A DNA stretch of 64,000 nt from Alcaligenes faecalis (GTDB lineage Bacteria; Pseudomonadota; Gammaproteobacteria; Burkholderiales; Burkholderiaceae_B), in NCBI RefSeq assembly GCF_005311025.1, contig NZ_CP031747.1, positions 1,980,944 through 2,044,943 on the forward strand, in the 5' to 3' direction. Position 1 is the stretch's first letter. Every line of letters begins with the position of its first letter. Positions 24,366 to 32,393 of this stretch are shown one piece after another. Position numbers and translations under genes: made by a program. Below the pieces are notes generated by a model. That model ran no database searches, was not told the DNA's origin, and saw nothing but the letters and a program-made list of their open reading frames with translations.

Positions 24366-25099
24366 CCCCGCGCCTCCTCGGGGCGATCGGGCAAGCGTGT
24401 GCCAAACAGGCGATCCATAAAGCTGAATTGAAAACCGTAATTGCCGTTGTACTGCGCGTGATGGCGCTGGTGACGACGGCTGGCCGCCAGCCAATGGCGG
24501 CTGGAAACATTGGGGAAAAAGTCGTAATTGGAGTGGCCGATACTGTTGAAAAACAGGCTGAACAAGGGCACGGACAAAAGCGACCAGAAACTGAAGTCAT
24601 GCACGACCATGGGCAGCAAAATCACATTGCCCAGCATGATCGACTCCAGCGGGTGGAAACTGTAGGTGGAGAACGGCGTCACCACAACGGAAGAATGGTG
24701 CGGGCCGTGATAACGGCGCAACCAGCGGGTATGCAAGAGACGGTGATTGATCCAGAAGTGCACGTCGTTCCAGATCACCAGAGCCAGAATTTCCAGAACA
24801 ATGCGGGTCGCGCTGGCATCAGGCGTCAAATGCGCCCAGTCCAGCTGCAAAAAGCCCCAGGGAAAAATCATGCCGGTGCCAAAAATCAGAATGGCCGTGC
24901 CGGATTGCTTCAGTTCCCGGCGCAGTTGGCCAGGACGCAAAGGGCGCGTGTCCAGGGGGCGTCCCCAACCCAAGGCAGGTAAAAGCCAATGTGTCAGCGC
25001 CAAGGTGCCCAGTGCAAACAGCACGTAAATGCCGCCGAAGAACAATAAGCCCACGCCCATTACCTGCCAGACGCTCAAGGCCTGAAAAGCCTGCCCCAT
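24362..25099 (-). CDS. Sterol-desaturase/fatty-acid hydroxylase superfamily membrane protein
   Basis: 245 residues, about four hydrophobic segments. The histidine clusters are NHRLLHTRWLRRYHGPHHSS (about residues 117-136), SIGHSNYDFF and HQRHHAQYN, the diiron ligands of the FA_hydroxylase family. Likely hydroxylates or desaturates a lipid tail. It is the first gene of the minus-strand four-gene operon and overlaps the desaturase by 4 bases. The pirin gene starts 190 bases away in the other direction, so 25100-25289 holds both promoters; I see no clear operator in it. Confidence 0.9.
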   Translation of the reverse strand: MGQAFQALSVWQVMGVGLLFFGGIYVLFALGTLALTHWLLPALGWGRPLDTRPLRPGQLRRELKQSGTAILIFGTGMIFPWGFLQLDWAHLTPDASATRIVLEILALVIWNDVHFWINHRLLHTRWLRRYHGPHHSSVVVTPFSTYSFHPLESIMLGNVILLPMVVHDFSFWSLLSVPLFSLFFNSIGHSNYDFFPNVSSRHWLAASRRHQRHHAQYNGNYGFQFSFMDRLFGTRLPDRPEEARG

Positions 25100-25289
25100 T
25101 CCACTCTCTACGTAACAAAGTGCGCTAATGCTAGCGCGGTCAGGAAGATTACGTTTGTTAATTTGGTTACTAATTGCTCACATTCGTCCAGCCCGCCCAA
25201 GCAATACAGTTTTGCAATAGCGGGGGCTAATCATAGCGGGGTTTCGCCCCTATCCTTGAAGGCATGCGCTTTCAATCGGAACCCATGCC

Positions 25290-26153
25290 ATGAAAAAGGT
25301 CGCCAGCATCCTCAGTCCATGCCCCTCTTTGGCGGGTGACGATGGCCTGGCGGCGCGTACCTTGTTCAGCCATCAGGACCACGCGGACCGGCACAGCCCC
25401 TTTCTGCGCTTGAATTACGCCGTCCCCACCCCCTACCCGGCCCGTAGCCGTCGCCACAAGGTACATGGCTCCCCGCAGCGCGGCTTTGAAACCGTCACGC
25501 TGGTGTATCAGGGCGAGCTGGAGCATCGCGACTCCAGCGGTCATAGCGGCATTCTGGGTCCGGGCGATGTGCAATGGCTAAGTGCGGCCTCCGGCCTGCT
25601 GTATCAGGCCAGCCACTCCGAGCCGTTCGCCCGTCAGGGTGGTACCTGGGAAATGGTGCAGCTATGGATCAACCTGCCTGCTTGTGCGAAAACTCTGCCA
25701 CCCAGCCAGCAGTCTCTGCCCAGCGCAGACATTCCCGCTCTGGCCCTGCCCGATCAGGCCGGACAGATACGAGTGATTGCCGGGCAATACCGGGAGCAGC
25801 CCGGCGCGGCCCGGCATCACAGCCCGCTCCTGTTGTGGGACATACAGATCAAGGCCGGGCATCAAGCCTGTTTTCAGGTGCCCGAGGGCTGGAACACCAG
25901 CTTGCTGGTGCGAAACGGCGAAGTACAAGTGAACCAGCAAACGCGAGTGCGCCCCGCTCAGGTCGTGCTGCTAAGCCTGGAAGGCCGGACTGTCCGGCTG
26001 AACGCCCAAAGCGACACCCAGCTACTGTTGCTGGGCGGCGAGCCCATTGATGAGCCCGTTTTGACCTACGGCTCTTTTGTGATGAATACACAACAGGAAA
26101 TTACCCAGGCAATTGCCGACTTTGATCAGGGCCGGTTTGGCTGCCTGGGCTGA
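25290..26153 (+). CDS. Pirin family protein with altered metal site
   Basis: 287 residues, bicupin pirin. The N-terminal cupin shows NYAVPTPYPARSRRHKVHGSPQRGFETVTLVYQGELEHRDSSGHSGILGPGDVQWLSAASGLLYQASHSEPF. Here I describe it by parts: the family HPHRGFET motif reads SPQRGFET, so the first two metal histidines (pirin His56/His58) are Ser and Gln, while the later HSE pair (about residues 110-112) is kept. Pirins act as redox-sensing iron proteins or quercetinases; this one may bind metal poorly. The C-terminal cupin is degenerate as usual. Stand-alone gene with an ATG at 25290. Confidence 0.87.
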   Translation: MKKVASILSPCPSLAGDDGLAARTLFSHQDHADRHSPFLRLNYAVPTPYPARSRRHKVHGSPQRGFETVTLVYQGELEHRDSSGHSGILGPGDVQWLSAASGLLYQASHSEPFARQGGTWEMVQLWINLPACAKTLPPSQQSLPSADIPALALPDQAGQIRVIAGQYREQPGAARHHSPLLLWDIQIKAGHQACFQVPEGWNTSLLVRNGEVQVNQQTRVRPAQVVLLSLEGRTVRLNAQSDTQLLLLGGEPIDEPVLTYGSFVMNTQQEITQAIADFDQGRFGCLG

Positions 26154-26239
26154 GCTTTCCCTCTCCTATTTCCAAGCTGCCACGCGCCCCGATGGCGGCC
26201 CCTGCCACCCCAACCTGACCAACCATCATCACAGCACAC

Positions 26240-26268
26240 TTGCATTGAGCCAGCCCGCATACGATATA
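26240..26268 (+). promoter_or_regulatory. Candidate sigma70 promoter for small exported protein/TerC genes
   Basis: TTGCAT at 26240-26245 and GATATA at 26263-26268 are separated by 17 bases. They sit 30-60 bases ahead of the ATG at 26299. Read by eye only. Confidence 0.35.
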
Positions 26269-26298
26269 CTGAACCGTCATCGACTTCCCTTAGACACT

Positions 26299-26649
26299 AT
26301 GAGACGCTGGTTCGTCGTCGTCTTGCTTCTTATTCTTCCCCTGCAGGCTTACAGCTCCCACTACCACGCAACCGTGCAAGGTGGTCAATCGGCTTTATTC
26401 GCTCAACACGAATCCGATGCAGCCGAGTCTGCGGAACGCCGTGTCTCATCCGCCAATCATCCTTTGCATCAGCTCAGCGCCATTTTGGCGCACACGCCCA
26501 TGCAACAGTACGCCGATCACGCGGATACCCCCTTGCCCTGCCCGGTTCAGTCTTTCTGGCTGCATGCCTGGCCATCGGCTTGTCCGACCTATTCCCTGCC
26601 AGCAATTTGCTGCGAATTTGCCCCGGAGCACCGCCCGCCCCGCGTCTGA
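26299..26649 (+). CDS. Small exported hypothetical protein (CzcI-like style)
   Basis: 116 residues from the ATG at 26299; the open frame extends further 5' but overlaps pirin. It starts MRRWFVVVLLLILPLQAYS, a clear Sec signal peptide, followed by a His-rich mature part (SHYHATVQ, NHPLHQ, HADHAD-like segments) and two adjacent cysteines near the end. The start resembles small periplasmic proteins near metal-efflux systems (CzcI style), but similarity is only in the signal region. It precedes the TerC-CBS gene by 71 bases, so a link to metal handling is possible. No function assigned. Confidence 0.6.
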   Translation: MRRWFVVVLLLILPLQAYSSHYHATVQGGQSALFAQHESDAAESAERRVSSANHPLHQLSAILAHTPMQQYADHADTPLPCPVQSFWLHAWPSACPTYSLPAICCEFAPEHRPPRV

Positions 26650-26720
26650 CGCCTGACGCGCCGCGGCGCCCTGCTTCTTTGCTTTTTTGCACTTATTTAT
26701 CTGTCTAACAGGACAACATC

Positions 26721-28280
26721 ATGGAATGGCTACTCGATCCCAGCATCTGGGTCGGCTTATTAACTCTGGTGGTGCTGGAGATTGTTCTCGGCATCGACAA
26801 TCTGATCTTTATCGCGATTCTGGCCGATAAACTGCCCCCGCATCAGCGCGACCGTGCTCGCCTGATCGGCCTGTCGCTGGCGCTGATCATGCGCCTGGGT
26901 CTGCTTACTATCGTCTCCTGGCTGGTCACCCTGACCACGCCACTGTTCTCCATTGGCCCGCTCAGCTTCTCCGGGCGCGACCTGATCCTGCTGCTGGGCG
27001 GTCTGTTCCTGCTGTTCAAGGCCACCAGCGAACTGCATGAGCGTCTGGAAGGTGGCGATCATCACTCCAGCACCAACAAGGCCTATGCCAGCTTTGGTGT
27101 CGTGGTAGCCCAAATTGTGGTGCTGGATGCCGTGTTCTCGCTGGACGCGGTGATTACTGCCGTGGGGATGGTGGATCAACTGCCCGTCATGATGGCAGCC
27201 GTCATTATCTCGATTGCGCTGATGATCTGGGCTTCCAAGCCACTGACCACTTTCGTGAACAACCACCCCACCGTGGTGGTGCTGTGCTTGAGCTTCTTGC
27301 TGATGATTGGTCTGACGCTGACCGCCGAAGGCCTGGGCTTCAAGATCCCCAAGGGCTATCTGTACGCGGCTATTGGTTTCTCCATCCTGATCGAGTTCTT
27401 CAACCAGATTGCCCGCCGCAGCCTGCAGCGCTCGCAGTCACGCCGTCCTTTGCGTGACCGTACCGCGGAAGCCGTACTGCGCATGCTGAGCAACCGCAAG
27501 AATGAAGACAAGGACGACAACGGCAACGATGGTCAGCTGGAACTGGACAAGCAGGCTTTCCGCACCGAAGAACGCAATATGGTCAGCGGTGTGCTCAGCC
27601 TGGCCGAACGCCCGATTCGCTCCTTGATGACGCCTCGTCAGGAAATTACCTGGCTCAATATCGAGGACTCCGCCGATACCTTGCGCCAGCAACTGCGCTC
27701 CACCCCACACAGCTTCTTGCCGGTGTGCCAGGGCGATCTGGACCAGGTGGTGGGTGTGGCTCGCGCCAAGGATTTGCTGGCCGATCTGGACGACTACCCG
27801 CAAGTCAAACTGTGGCCGGATCTGCGTGAACCCATCATCGTTCACGAACACACCGATGTACTCAGCGCAATTGCCATGTTGAAGCAGTCCAATGGCCAGT
27901 TCGTGCTGGTAACGGACGAGTACGGCGCGATTGAAGGCCTGCTGACCCCCATCGACATTCTGGAGGCCATTGCCGGCGAGTTCCCCGACGAGGACGAACA
28001 ACCCGCCATTCAGCAGATTGGCCCCAACCTGTGGCAAGTGGATGGCAGCATAGACCTGCTCTTGCTGGCCCAAGCCGTGGAAGCGGACGACCTGCTTTTG
28101 AAAGACAGCAGCTTCAATTCCGTGGCCGGTTTCCTGCTGGAGCGTCTGGACTCCCTGCCCACGGTAGGGACGGTCGTTGAAGCAGACGGCTTGCGCTTCG
28201 AGATTACCGAAGTCAGCCAGCGTCGTATTGCAACGGTGCACGTCAGCCGCTTGCAGGAACCCGAGCAGACACAGGAGTAA
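26721..28280 (+). CDS. TerC-type membrane protein with CBS pair and CorC domain (YoaE/YegH-like)
   Basis: 519 residues. The N-terminal TerC domain (about 1-240) has seven hydrophobic segments and the acidic motifs [14 protein letters not shown] and [18 protein letters not shown], with aspartates that are thought to bind metal. A linker follows, then two CBS motifs ([25 protein letters not shown] and [42 protein letters not shown]), and a C-terminal CorC_HlyC transporter-associated domain. The architecture matches E. coli YoaE/YegH. TerC proteins have been linked to manganese or calcium handling and tellurite resistance. Strong terminator 4 bases downstream. Confidence 0.93.
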   Translation: MEWLLDPSIWVGLLTLVVLEIVLGIDNLIFIAILADKLPPHQRDRARLIGLSLALIMRLGLLTIVSWLVTLTTPLFSIGPLSFSGRDLILLLGGLFLLFKATSELHERLEGGDHHSSTNKAYASFGVVVAQIVVLDAVFSLDAVITAVGMVDQLPVMMAAVIISIALMIWASKPLTTFVNNHPTVVVLCLSFLLMIGLTLTAEGLGFKIPKGYLYAAIGFSILIEFFNQIARRSLQRSQSRRPLRDRTAEAVLRMLSNRKNEDKDDNGNDGQLELDKQAFRTEERNMVSGVLSLAERPIRSLMTPRQEITWLNIEDSADTLRQQLRSTPHSFLPVCQGDLDQVVGVARAKDLLADLDDYPQVKLWPDLREPIIVHEHTDVLSAIAMLKQSNGQFVLVTDEYGAIEGLLTPIDILEAIAGEFPDEDEQPAIQQIGPNLWQVDGSIDLLLLAQAVEADDLLLKDSSFNSVAGFLLERLDSLPTVGTVVEADGLRFEITEVSQRRIATVHVSRLQEPEQTQE

Positions 28281-28281
28281 G

Positions 28282-28310
28282 AAAAAGCCCGCTGCAAAGC
28301 GGGCTTTTTT
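28282..28310. terminator. Bidirectional terminator between TerC-CBS and FecR genes
   Basis: AAAAAGCCCGC and GCGGGCTTTTTT arms around a short loop, with A- and T-runs on opposite sides. It lies between the convergent ends of the TerC-CBS gene and the FecR gene. Confidence 0.92.
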
Positions 28311-28313
28311 CAA

Positions 28314-29288
28314 TCAAGCACGACTCAAAAGCGCGATTCCGCCAGGCAAGCGCGTCACCGCCACGCCATATAACTGCTGCAAAATGTCCAGCGCCTCAGG
28401 CAAGTTATCCAGACTGACGGCAAAGCTGACCAAGACAGGGCCTAACGTGGCGTCTCGCAAAATCAGATGTCCTGACCAATAGCGGTTCAGCTCGGCCAGC
28501 ACCTGCGACAAAGGCTGCTCATGAAAAGTCAGACGGCCCTGACGCCAGGACGGGAAATCCTCCGCCGCAACTGTCTGCACCGAGCTGATCGCATGGCGAC
28601 CGTAAACAAGTTGCTCACCGGCAGCCAGCCGATATCCCTGTCCACCAAAATCCACCTGCGCACTGCCGGACAAACAGGTGACTTCGGTTTTGCCATCCAG
28701 ATAGCGGATATTGGTACGGCCATTAAAGGTCTGAATGGAGCCAGCACCCGCAAACACCGTACACACCGAGGCCGAGCGCTCGGACTGTCGCACTTCCACT
28801 TCCCCATCCAGCAAAGCCACAATTCGACCCAGATGCGGGTCGTCACCGACGTTCAGGCGACTGCGCGTATTCATATCCAGCCAGACATGGTCCAGCAACT
28901 GCACGCGCCGCTGCTCGCCCGCACCCGTGCGATAGTCAGCACGCAAATCAGCCAAGGAAGGCCACAACTGCATAGGAGGCTTGGCGACCAGATACAGGCC
29001 ACCACCCAGCAGCAAACCGCCCAGCAGGGCGCGACGCAAAGGCTGGTGGCCACGTTTTTTCATCAACTTGGCTTCGCGCAGCCAATCTTCACGATCTTGG
29101 GGCATGGCATCCCACATTTCGCGCGCGTGCGCAAAAGCGGATGCATGAGAAGGACTGCGCCCACACCAGCGGCGCAGCTCCCGAGCCTGACGAGAGGTCA
29201 GCGAGGACGTTTTCAGGCGGCTGACCCAGGCTCGTGCCTCCTTGTGCAAGGTGTCTTCATCCAGATTCAAGGCATTAGCAGGGTTCAT
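28314..29288 (-). CDS. FecR-family anti-sigma regulator, orphan
   Basis: 324 residues from the ATG at 29288 (two TTG codons lie before it). The N-terminal DUF4880 part is ARAWVSRLKTSSLTSRQARELRRWCGRSPSHASAFAHAREMWD (about 16-60). One membrane segment follows (ALLGGLLLGGGLYLVA, about 85-100), then the FecR domain (YRTGAGEQRRVQLLDHVWLDMNTRSRL) and a C-terminal secretin/TonB-short-N-like segment (LTFHEQPLSQVLAELNRYW). FecR normally relays a signal from a TonB receptor to an FecI sigma factor; neither lies next to it here. A LysR gene lies upstream on the same strand, 169 bases away. Confidence 0.9.
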   Translation of the reverse strand: MNPANALNLDEDTLHKEARAWVSRLKTSSLTSRQARELRRWCGRSPSHASAFAHAREMWDAMPQDREDWLREAKLMKKRGHQPLRRALLGGLLLGGGLYLVAKPPMQLWPSLADLRADYRTGAGEQRRVQLLDHVWLDMNTRSRLNVGDDPHLGRIVALLDGEVEVRQSERSASVCTVFAGAGSIQTFNGRTNIRYLDGKTEVTCLSGSAQVDFGGQGYRLAAGEQLVYGRHAISSVQTVAAEDFPSWRQGRLTFHEQPLSQVLAELNRYWSGHLILRDATLGPVLVSFAVSLDNLPEALDILQQLYGVAVTRLPGGIALLSRA

Positions 29289-29457
29289 CAACAATCAATT
29301 CAAAAAGCACTACACAGGGACTGCCAAACGCAATCCAAAACGTTTTATCCATCCGTTTAAACGGATAAAAACGAGAACTCAAAAGTAAACATAAATTGTC
29401 GGAAACTGCAGGCCCTATCGTCAAGCCATAGCCCGTCATAAAGAGTAAAGACTGGCT

Positions 29458-30354
29458 TTAACAGCACTGCATCAACTGCTGGCGCAGCCAGGCATGAGCC
29501 GGGTCCGCGTGGCGACGGCTATGCCAGACTTGCTGAAACAAGACCGAGGGAATGGGCAGGGGAGGCTGGAAAAACACCAGTTCAGCCTGTTCGCGCAAGT
29601 GCTCGGCACTGCGGCTGGACACCGTCAAAATCAGGTCCGTGCCCGCCAGGACTTGGGCTGCCGCACTCCAATGCGGCAAGGACAAGGCAATCTGCCGTTT
29701 AAGACCGAGCCGATTCAGGACGTTGTCGACCTCACTTTCCCCTCCCGGACGCATGGCCAGCAACACATGCGGGCGCTGCAACCACTCTTCCAAAGCAGGG
29801 GCTTGCCCGCCGCTCAGACTGGCCCGATCCGCAATGCAGATCAGGTGTTCCTCAAACAAGGTCTGCGCCTGCAAGCCGGCTGGAATTTCCGAGAACACGC
29901 TCAAGGCCAGATCAATCTCGCCATCCCGCAGCTGACCCTGCATGGCTTCCCGGCTGGCCTGGCTGACCGCCAACCGAATACCGGGTGCGTCACGACGCAG
30001 GCGGCGCATCAACGGTGGCAAGACAATTTGCGCGCCGTAATCCGACATGGCCAAGCGAAATTCACGTTGTTCACTGGCTGGATCAAAGCCACCCGCATCC
30101 AGCAGGCCATTGAGCTGCTGCAAAGCCTGCTCCAGAGGACGCTGCAACTGCAAGGCCAGCGCGGTCAGCTCCAAGCGGGAACCGCGGCGTATCAGCAAGG
30201 GATCGTTGAACACCTGGCGCAAATGCGCCAAGGCGTGGCTTACGGCAGGCTGGCTTTTATGCAGACGCTGGGCAGCCCGCGTCACATGCTGCTCGGTCAA
30301 CAAGGCATGCAGGCTCAGCATCAAATTCAGGTCTATACGGCGCAGTTCATCCAT
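29458..30354 (-). CDS. LysR-type regulator (divergent from YdcZ-type transporter)
   Basis: 298 residues from the ATG at 30354 (MDELRRIDLNLMLSL, the usual LysR opening); upstream in-frame ATG at 30390 adds an atypical leader. HTH: LSLHALLTEQHVTRAAQRLHKSQPAVSHALAHLR. Effector domain begins REFRLAMSDYGAQIVLPPLM. It diverges from the YdcZ-type transporter gene at 30444 and probably controls it. The group resembles NodD/LinR-like regulators. Confidence 0.92.
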   Translation of the reverse strand: MDELRRIDLNLMLSLHALLTEQHVTRAAQRLHKSQPAVSHALAHLRQVFNDPLLIRRGSRLELTALALQLQRPLEQALQQLNGLLDAGGFDPASEQREFRLAMSDYGAQIVLPPLMRRLRRDAPGIRLAVSQASREAMQGQLRDGEIDLALSVFSEIPAGLQAQTLFEEHLICIADRASLSGGQAPALEEWLQRPHVLLAMRPGGESEVDNVLNRLGLKRQIALSLPHWSAAAQVLAGTDLILTVSSRSAEHLREQAELVFFQPPLPIPSVLFQQVWHSRRHADPAHAWLRQQLMQCC

Positions 30355-30443
30355 AGAACGAATAATGACTGTGCACACTATTAATTTCAATAAGAATCGC
30401 GAATAGTGGAAGATAGAGCTTTGATTCTTATGGAGATACGCTC

Positions 30444-31013
30444 ATGCCCGGTACCGCTTTGTTCAGTATGTTGGTGGCTGTCTTTGCCGGTTCGGCCGTG
30501 CCGTTTCAAGCTGCCAGCAATGCCGTTCTGGGTAAGGTCCTGGGGCATCCGCTCTGGGCCACACTGGTGTCGCTCTGTATCAGTGCGGCTCTGGTGCTGC
30601 CCACAATCTGGCTGATGCGCGCCCCCGCTCCCCTGACCGCGCAACTGGCGCATGCCCCCTGGTGGGTATGGACGGGTGGCGTTGGCGGGGTCATTTACAT
30701 CAGCGCCGCCCTGATTCTGACGCCACGCATGGGCGCCGCCAGCTTTATTGTCTGTGTGGTGGCCGGGCAAATGCTCAGCTCCATGCTGATCGACCACTAC
30801 GGTTTGATGGGCCTGACCCCACGCCCGGTACATATGGGACGCATTCTAGGCGTGCTGCTGATTTTGGCTGGTATGGGCTTGGTGCAATGGTTTACGCCTT
30901 CCGTGCCTGCGGCGGCTGAAAGCAAAAGCGCCACTGCAGATCACAGTGGCGCTCAGGAAAACAATCCAAGCCTGGCTCAACGCGCTGGCGCTGACAGCAG
31001 CACCCGATCCTGA
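30444..31013 (+). CDS. DMT family transporter, YdcZ (DUF606) type
   Basis: 189 residues. Five hydrophobic segments in the first 150 residues; the pattern MLVAVFAGSAVPFQAASNAVLGKVLGHPLWATLVSL and VWTGGVGGVIYISAALILTPRMGAA is typical of YdcZ/DUF606. These are 4-5 TM half-size relatives of drug/metabolite transporters. The C-terminal 40 residues are polar and rich in Ala/Ser. GGAG lies upstream of the ATG. Probably controlled by the divergent LysR gene; substrate unknown. Confidence 0.88.
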   Translation: MPGTALFSMLVAVFAGSAVPFQAASNAVLGKVLGHPLWATLVSLCISAALVLPTIWLMRAPAPLTAQLAHAPWWVWTGGVGGVIYISAALILTPRMGAASFIVCVVAGQMLSSMLIDHYGLMGLTPRPVHMGRILGVLLILAGMGLVQWFTPSVPAAAESKSATADHSGAQENNPSLAQRAGADSSTRS

Positions 31014-31019
31014 TAGGGC

Positions 31020-32213
31020 TTAGGCGGAAGCCTCGGTCGATTTGGAACGGAACTGGCTGCACCACCAGAATCCGGCCGACAAGGCAGCCGCCGACAACAT
31101 GCCCAAGGCCAACAACAAGCCGCTATCGAACAGCAGCGGAGCCACCACACCGGAAACGGTGGCGAACAAAAGCATTTGCCAGGCACTTTGTACCGAGGAA
31201 GCCAGGCCGCGCATGGTGGGGAAGGTGCCCAAGGTCACCACCGTCATGCCCGGCAAGGCCATGGACATGCCAAAGGCGTACACAAAAATCGGCATCACGG
31301 CCCACGGCACTTCTGCCTGGAACAGGAGGTTGTACACGGTGTTGAACGCCGCGCCAGCCAGCATAAGGGACAGGCCCAGACGAATCATGCGTGCCGGAGC
31401 CAGCTTCTCGGCAAAGCGGGCATTCAGAATAGAGCCACCCAACATACCGCCAATAAAGGGCAGGAACAGCCAGGCAAAGGCGGTTTCTGTCAGGCCCAGC
31501 ACACCAATCACAAAGCTGGCCGCCGACGAAATGTACAAGGCAAAGCCGCCAAACGCACAGGCAATGGCGGAGATCGCCAGCACGAAGCGGCCATTGCTCA
31601 GGGCGCGTGCATAATTGGCCAGAATTACCCACAGCTTCAAGGGCTGGCGCGAGGCCACGGGCAAGGTTTCAGGCAGTTGCCGCCAGCACAGCGCAATCAG
31701 GGCAATACTGAGCACCGTCAGCATCCAGAACACCGAGCGCCAGCCCGAATAACTACTTAAATAGCCGCCCATGACCGGTGCAAGCGCCGGGGCCAGACTG
31801 AAGACCATCGTGATGTGGGCAAACAAGCGCTGGGCTTGCACCCCTTGTACACAGTCGCGCGCCAGGGCCTGACCGACGACACGTCCGGCACCTGCCGAAC
31901 AGCCCTGGATCAAACGGAAGAACAACAGCCAGGAAAAGCTGGGGGCCAGCGCCGAGCCCACGGACCCGATCAGGAACAGGATCAGGGAGGTCAGAATCAC
32001 GGGACGCCGCCCGAAGCTGTCGGACAACATACCCCAGAACAGGCTCATGAAGGCAAAACCAAACAGATACAGACTTAAGGTCTGCTGAACCATTGACTGG
32101 TCAACGGAAAATTCAACACCGATACGGTGAAATGACGGCAGATAGGCATCGGTAGCAAAAGGCCCCAGCATCGCCAACGCCGCCAACACCAAGGTCAGCT
32201 TGCGGTAATTCAT
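31020..32213 (-). CDS. MFS multidrug exporter, Bcr/CflA family
   Basis: 397 residues, twelve hydrophobic segments. It opens LTLVLAALAMLGPFATDAYLPSFHRIGVEFSVDQSMVQQTLSLYLFGFAFMSLFWGMLSDSFGRRPVIL, here quoted only as the Bcr/CflA hallmark: D-A-Y-L-P in segment 1 and G-x-L-S-D-x-x-G-R-R-P in loop 2-3. RLIQGCSAGAGRVVGQALARD in segment 4 is the motif C-like block. It would pump drugs out by proton exchange. A 22-base imperfect palindrome lies 72 bases upstream of its start. It converges with the YdcZ-type gene, with 6 bases between stop codons. Confidence 0.92.
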   Translation of the reverse strand: MNYRKLTLVLAALAMLGPFATDAYLPSFHRIGVEFSVDQSMVQQTLSLYLFGFAFMSLFWGMLSDSFGRRPVILTSLILFLIGSVGSALAPSFSWLLFFRLIQGCSAGAGRVVGQALARDCVQGVQAQRLFAHITMVFSLAPALAPVMGGYLSSYSGWRSVFWMLTVLSIALIALCWRQLPETLPVASRQPLKLWVILANYARALSNGRFVLAISAIACAFGGFALYISSAASFVIGVLGLTETAFAWLFLPFIGGMLGGSILNARFAEKLAPARMIRLGLSLMLAGAAFNTVYNLLFQAEVPWAVMPIFVYAFGMSMALPGMTVVTLGTFPTMRGLASSVQSAWQMLLFATVSGVVAPLLFDSGLLLALGMLSAAALSAGFWWCSQFRSKSTEASA

Positions 32214-32284
32214 AGATAGCTTTGGAAAACAGGGAGGGCGCCAGAATCAGCGCAGGGATAGGGGCATGGTACCCCTTAACCGGA

Positions 32285-32306
32285 CCGTACGGACACGTCC
32301 GCACGG
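32285..32306. promoter_or_regulatory. Imperfect 22-base palindrome upstream of Bcr/CflA exporter
   Basis: CCGTACGGAC at 32285-32294 faces CGTCCGCACGG on the other side; 18 of 22 positions are symmetric, with a perfect CGGAC-AC-GTCCG core. It lies 72 bases upstream of the exporter start on the minus strand, where a repressor site would be expected. No regulator gene is adjacent. Confidence 0.4.
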
Positions 32307-32328
32307 GGCATAGTGTATCAAACGATAT

Positions 32329-32353
32329 AAAGCGGATCGAGCCAAGCCGCTTT
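32329..32353 (-). terminator. Weak terminator after the Suv3-like helicase gene
   Basis: AAAGCGG (32329-32335) pairs with CCGCTTT (32347-32353) around an 11-base loop, 41 bases past the helicase stop on the minus strand. Only a short T-rich tail follows, so strength is doubtful. Confidence 0.35.
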
Positions 32354-32393
32354 GATGCTAGCTGGCCCGGTAGCCACTTGTCTGAAAAAAAGA

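Noticed and set aside
26154..26298. yybP-ykoY-type manganese riboswitch before the TerC-CBS gene
   Set aside because: TerC genes sometimes have one, but I see no matching conserved core or stem set; a plain promoter explains the region.
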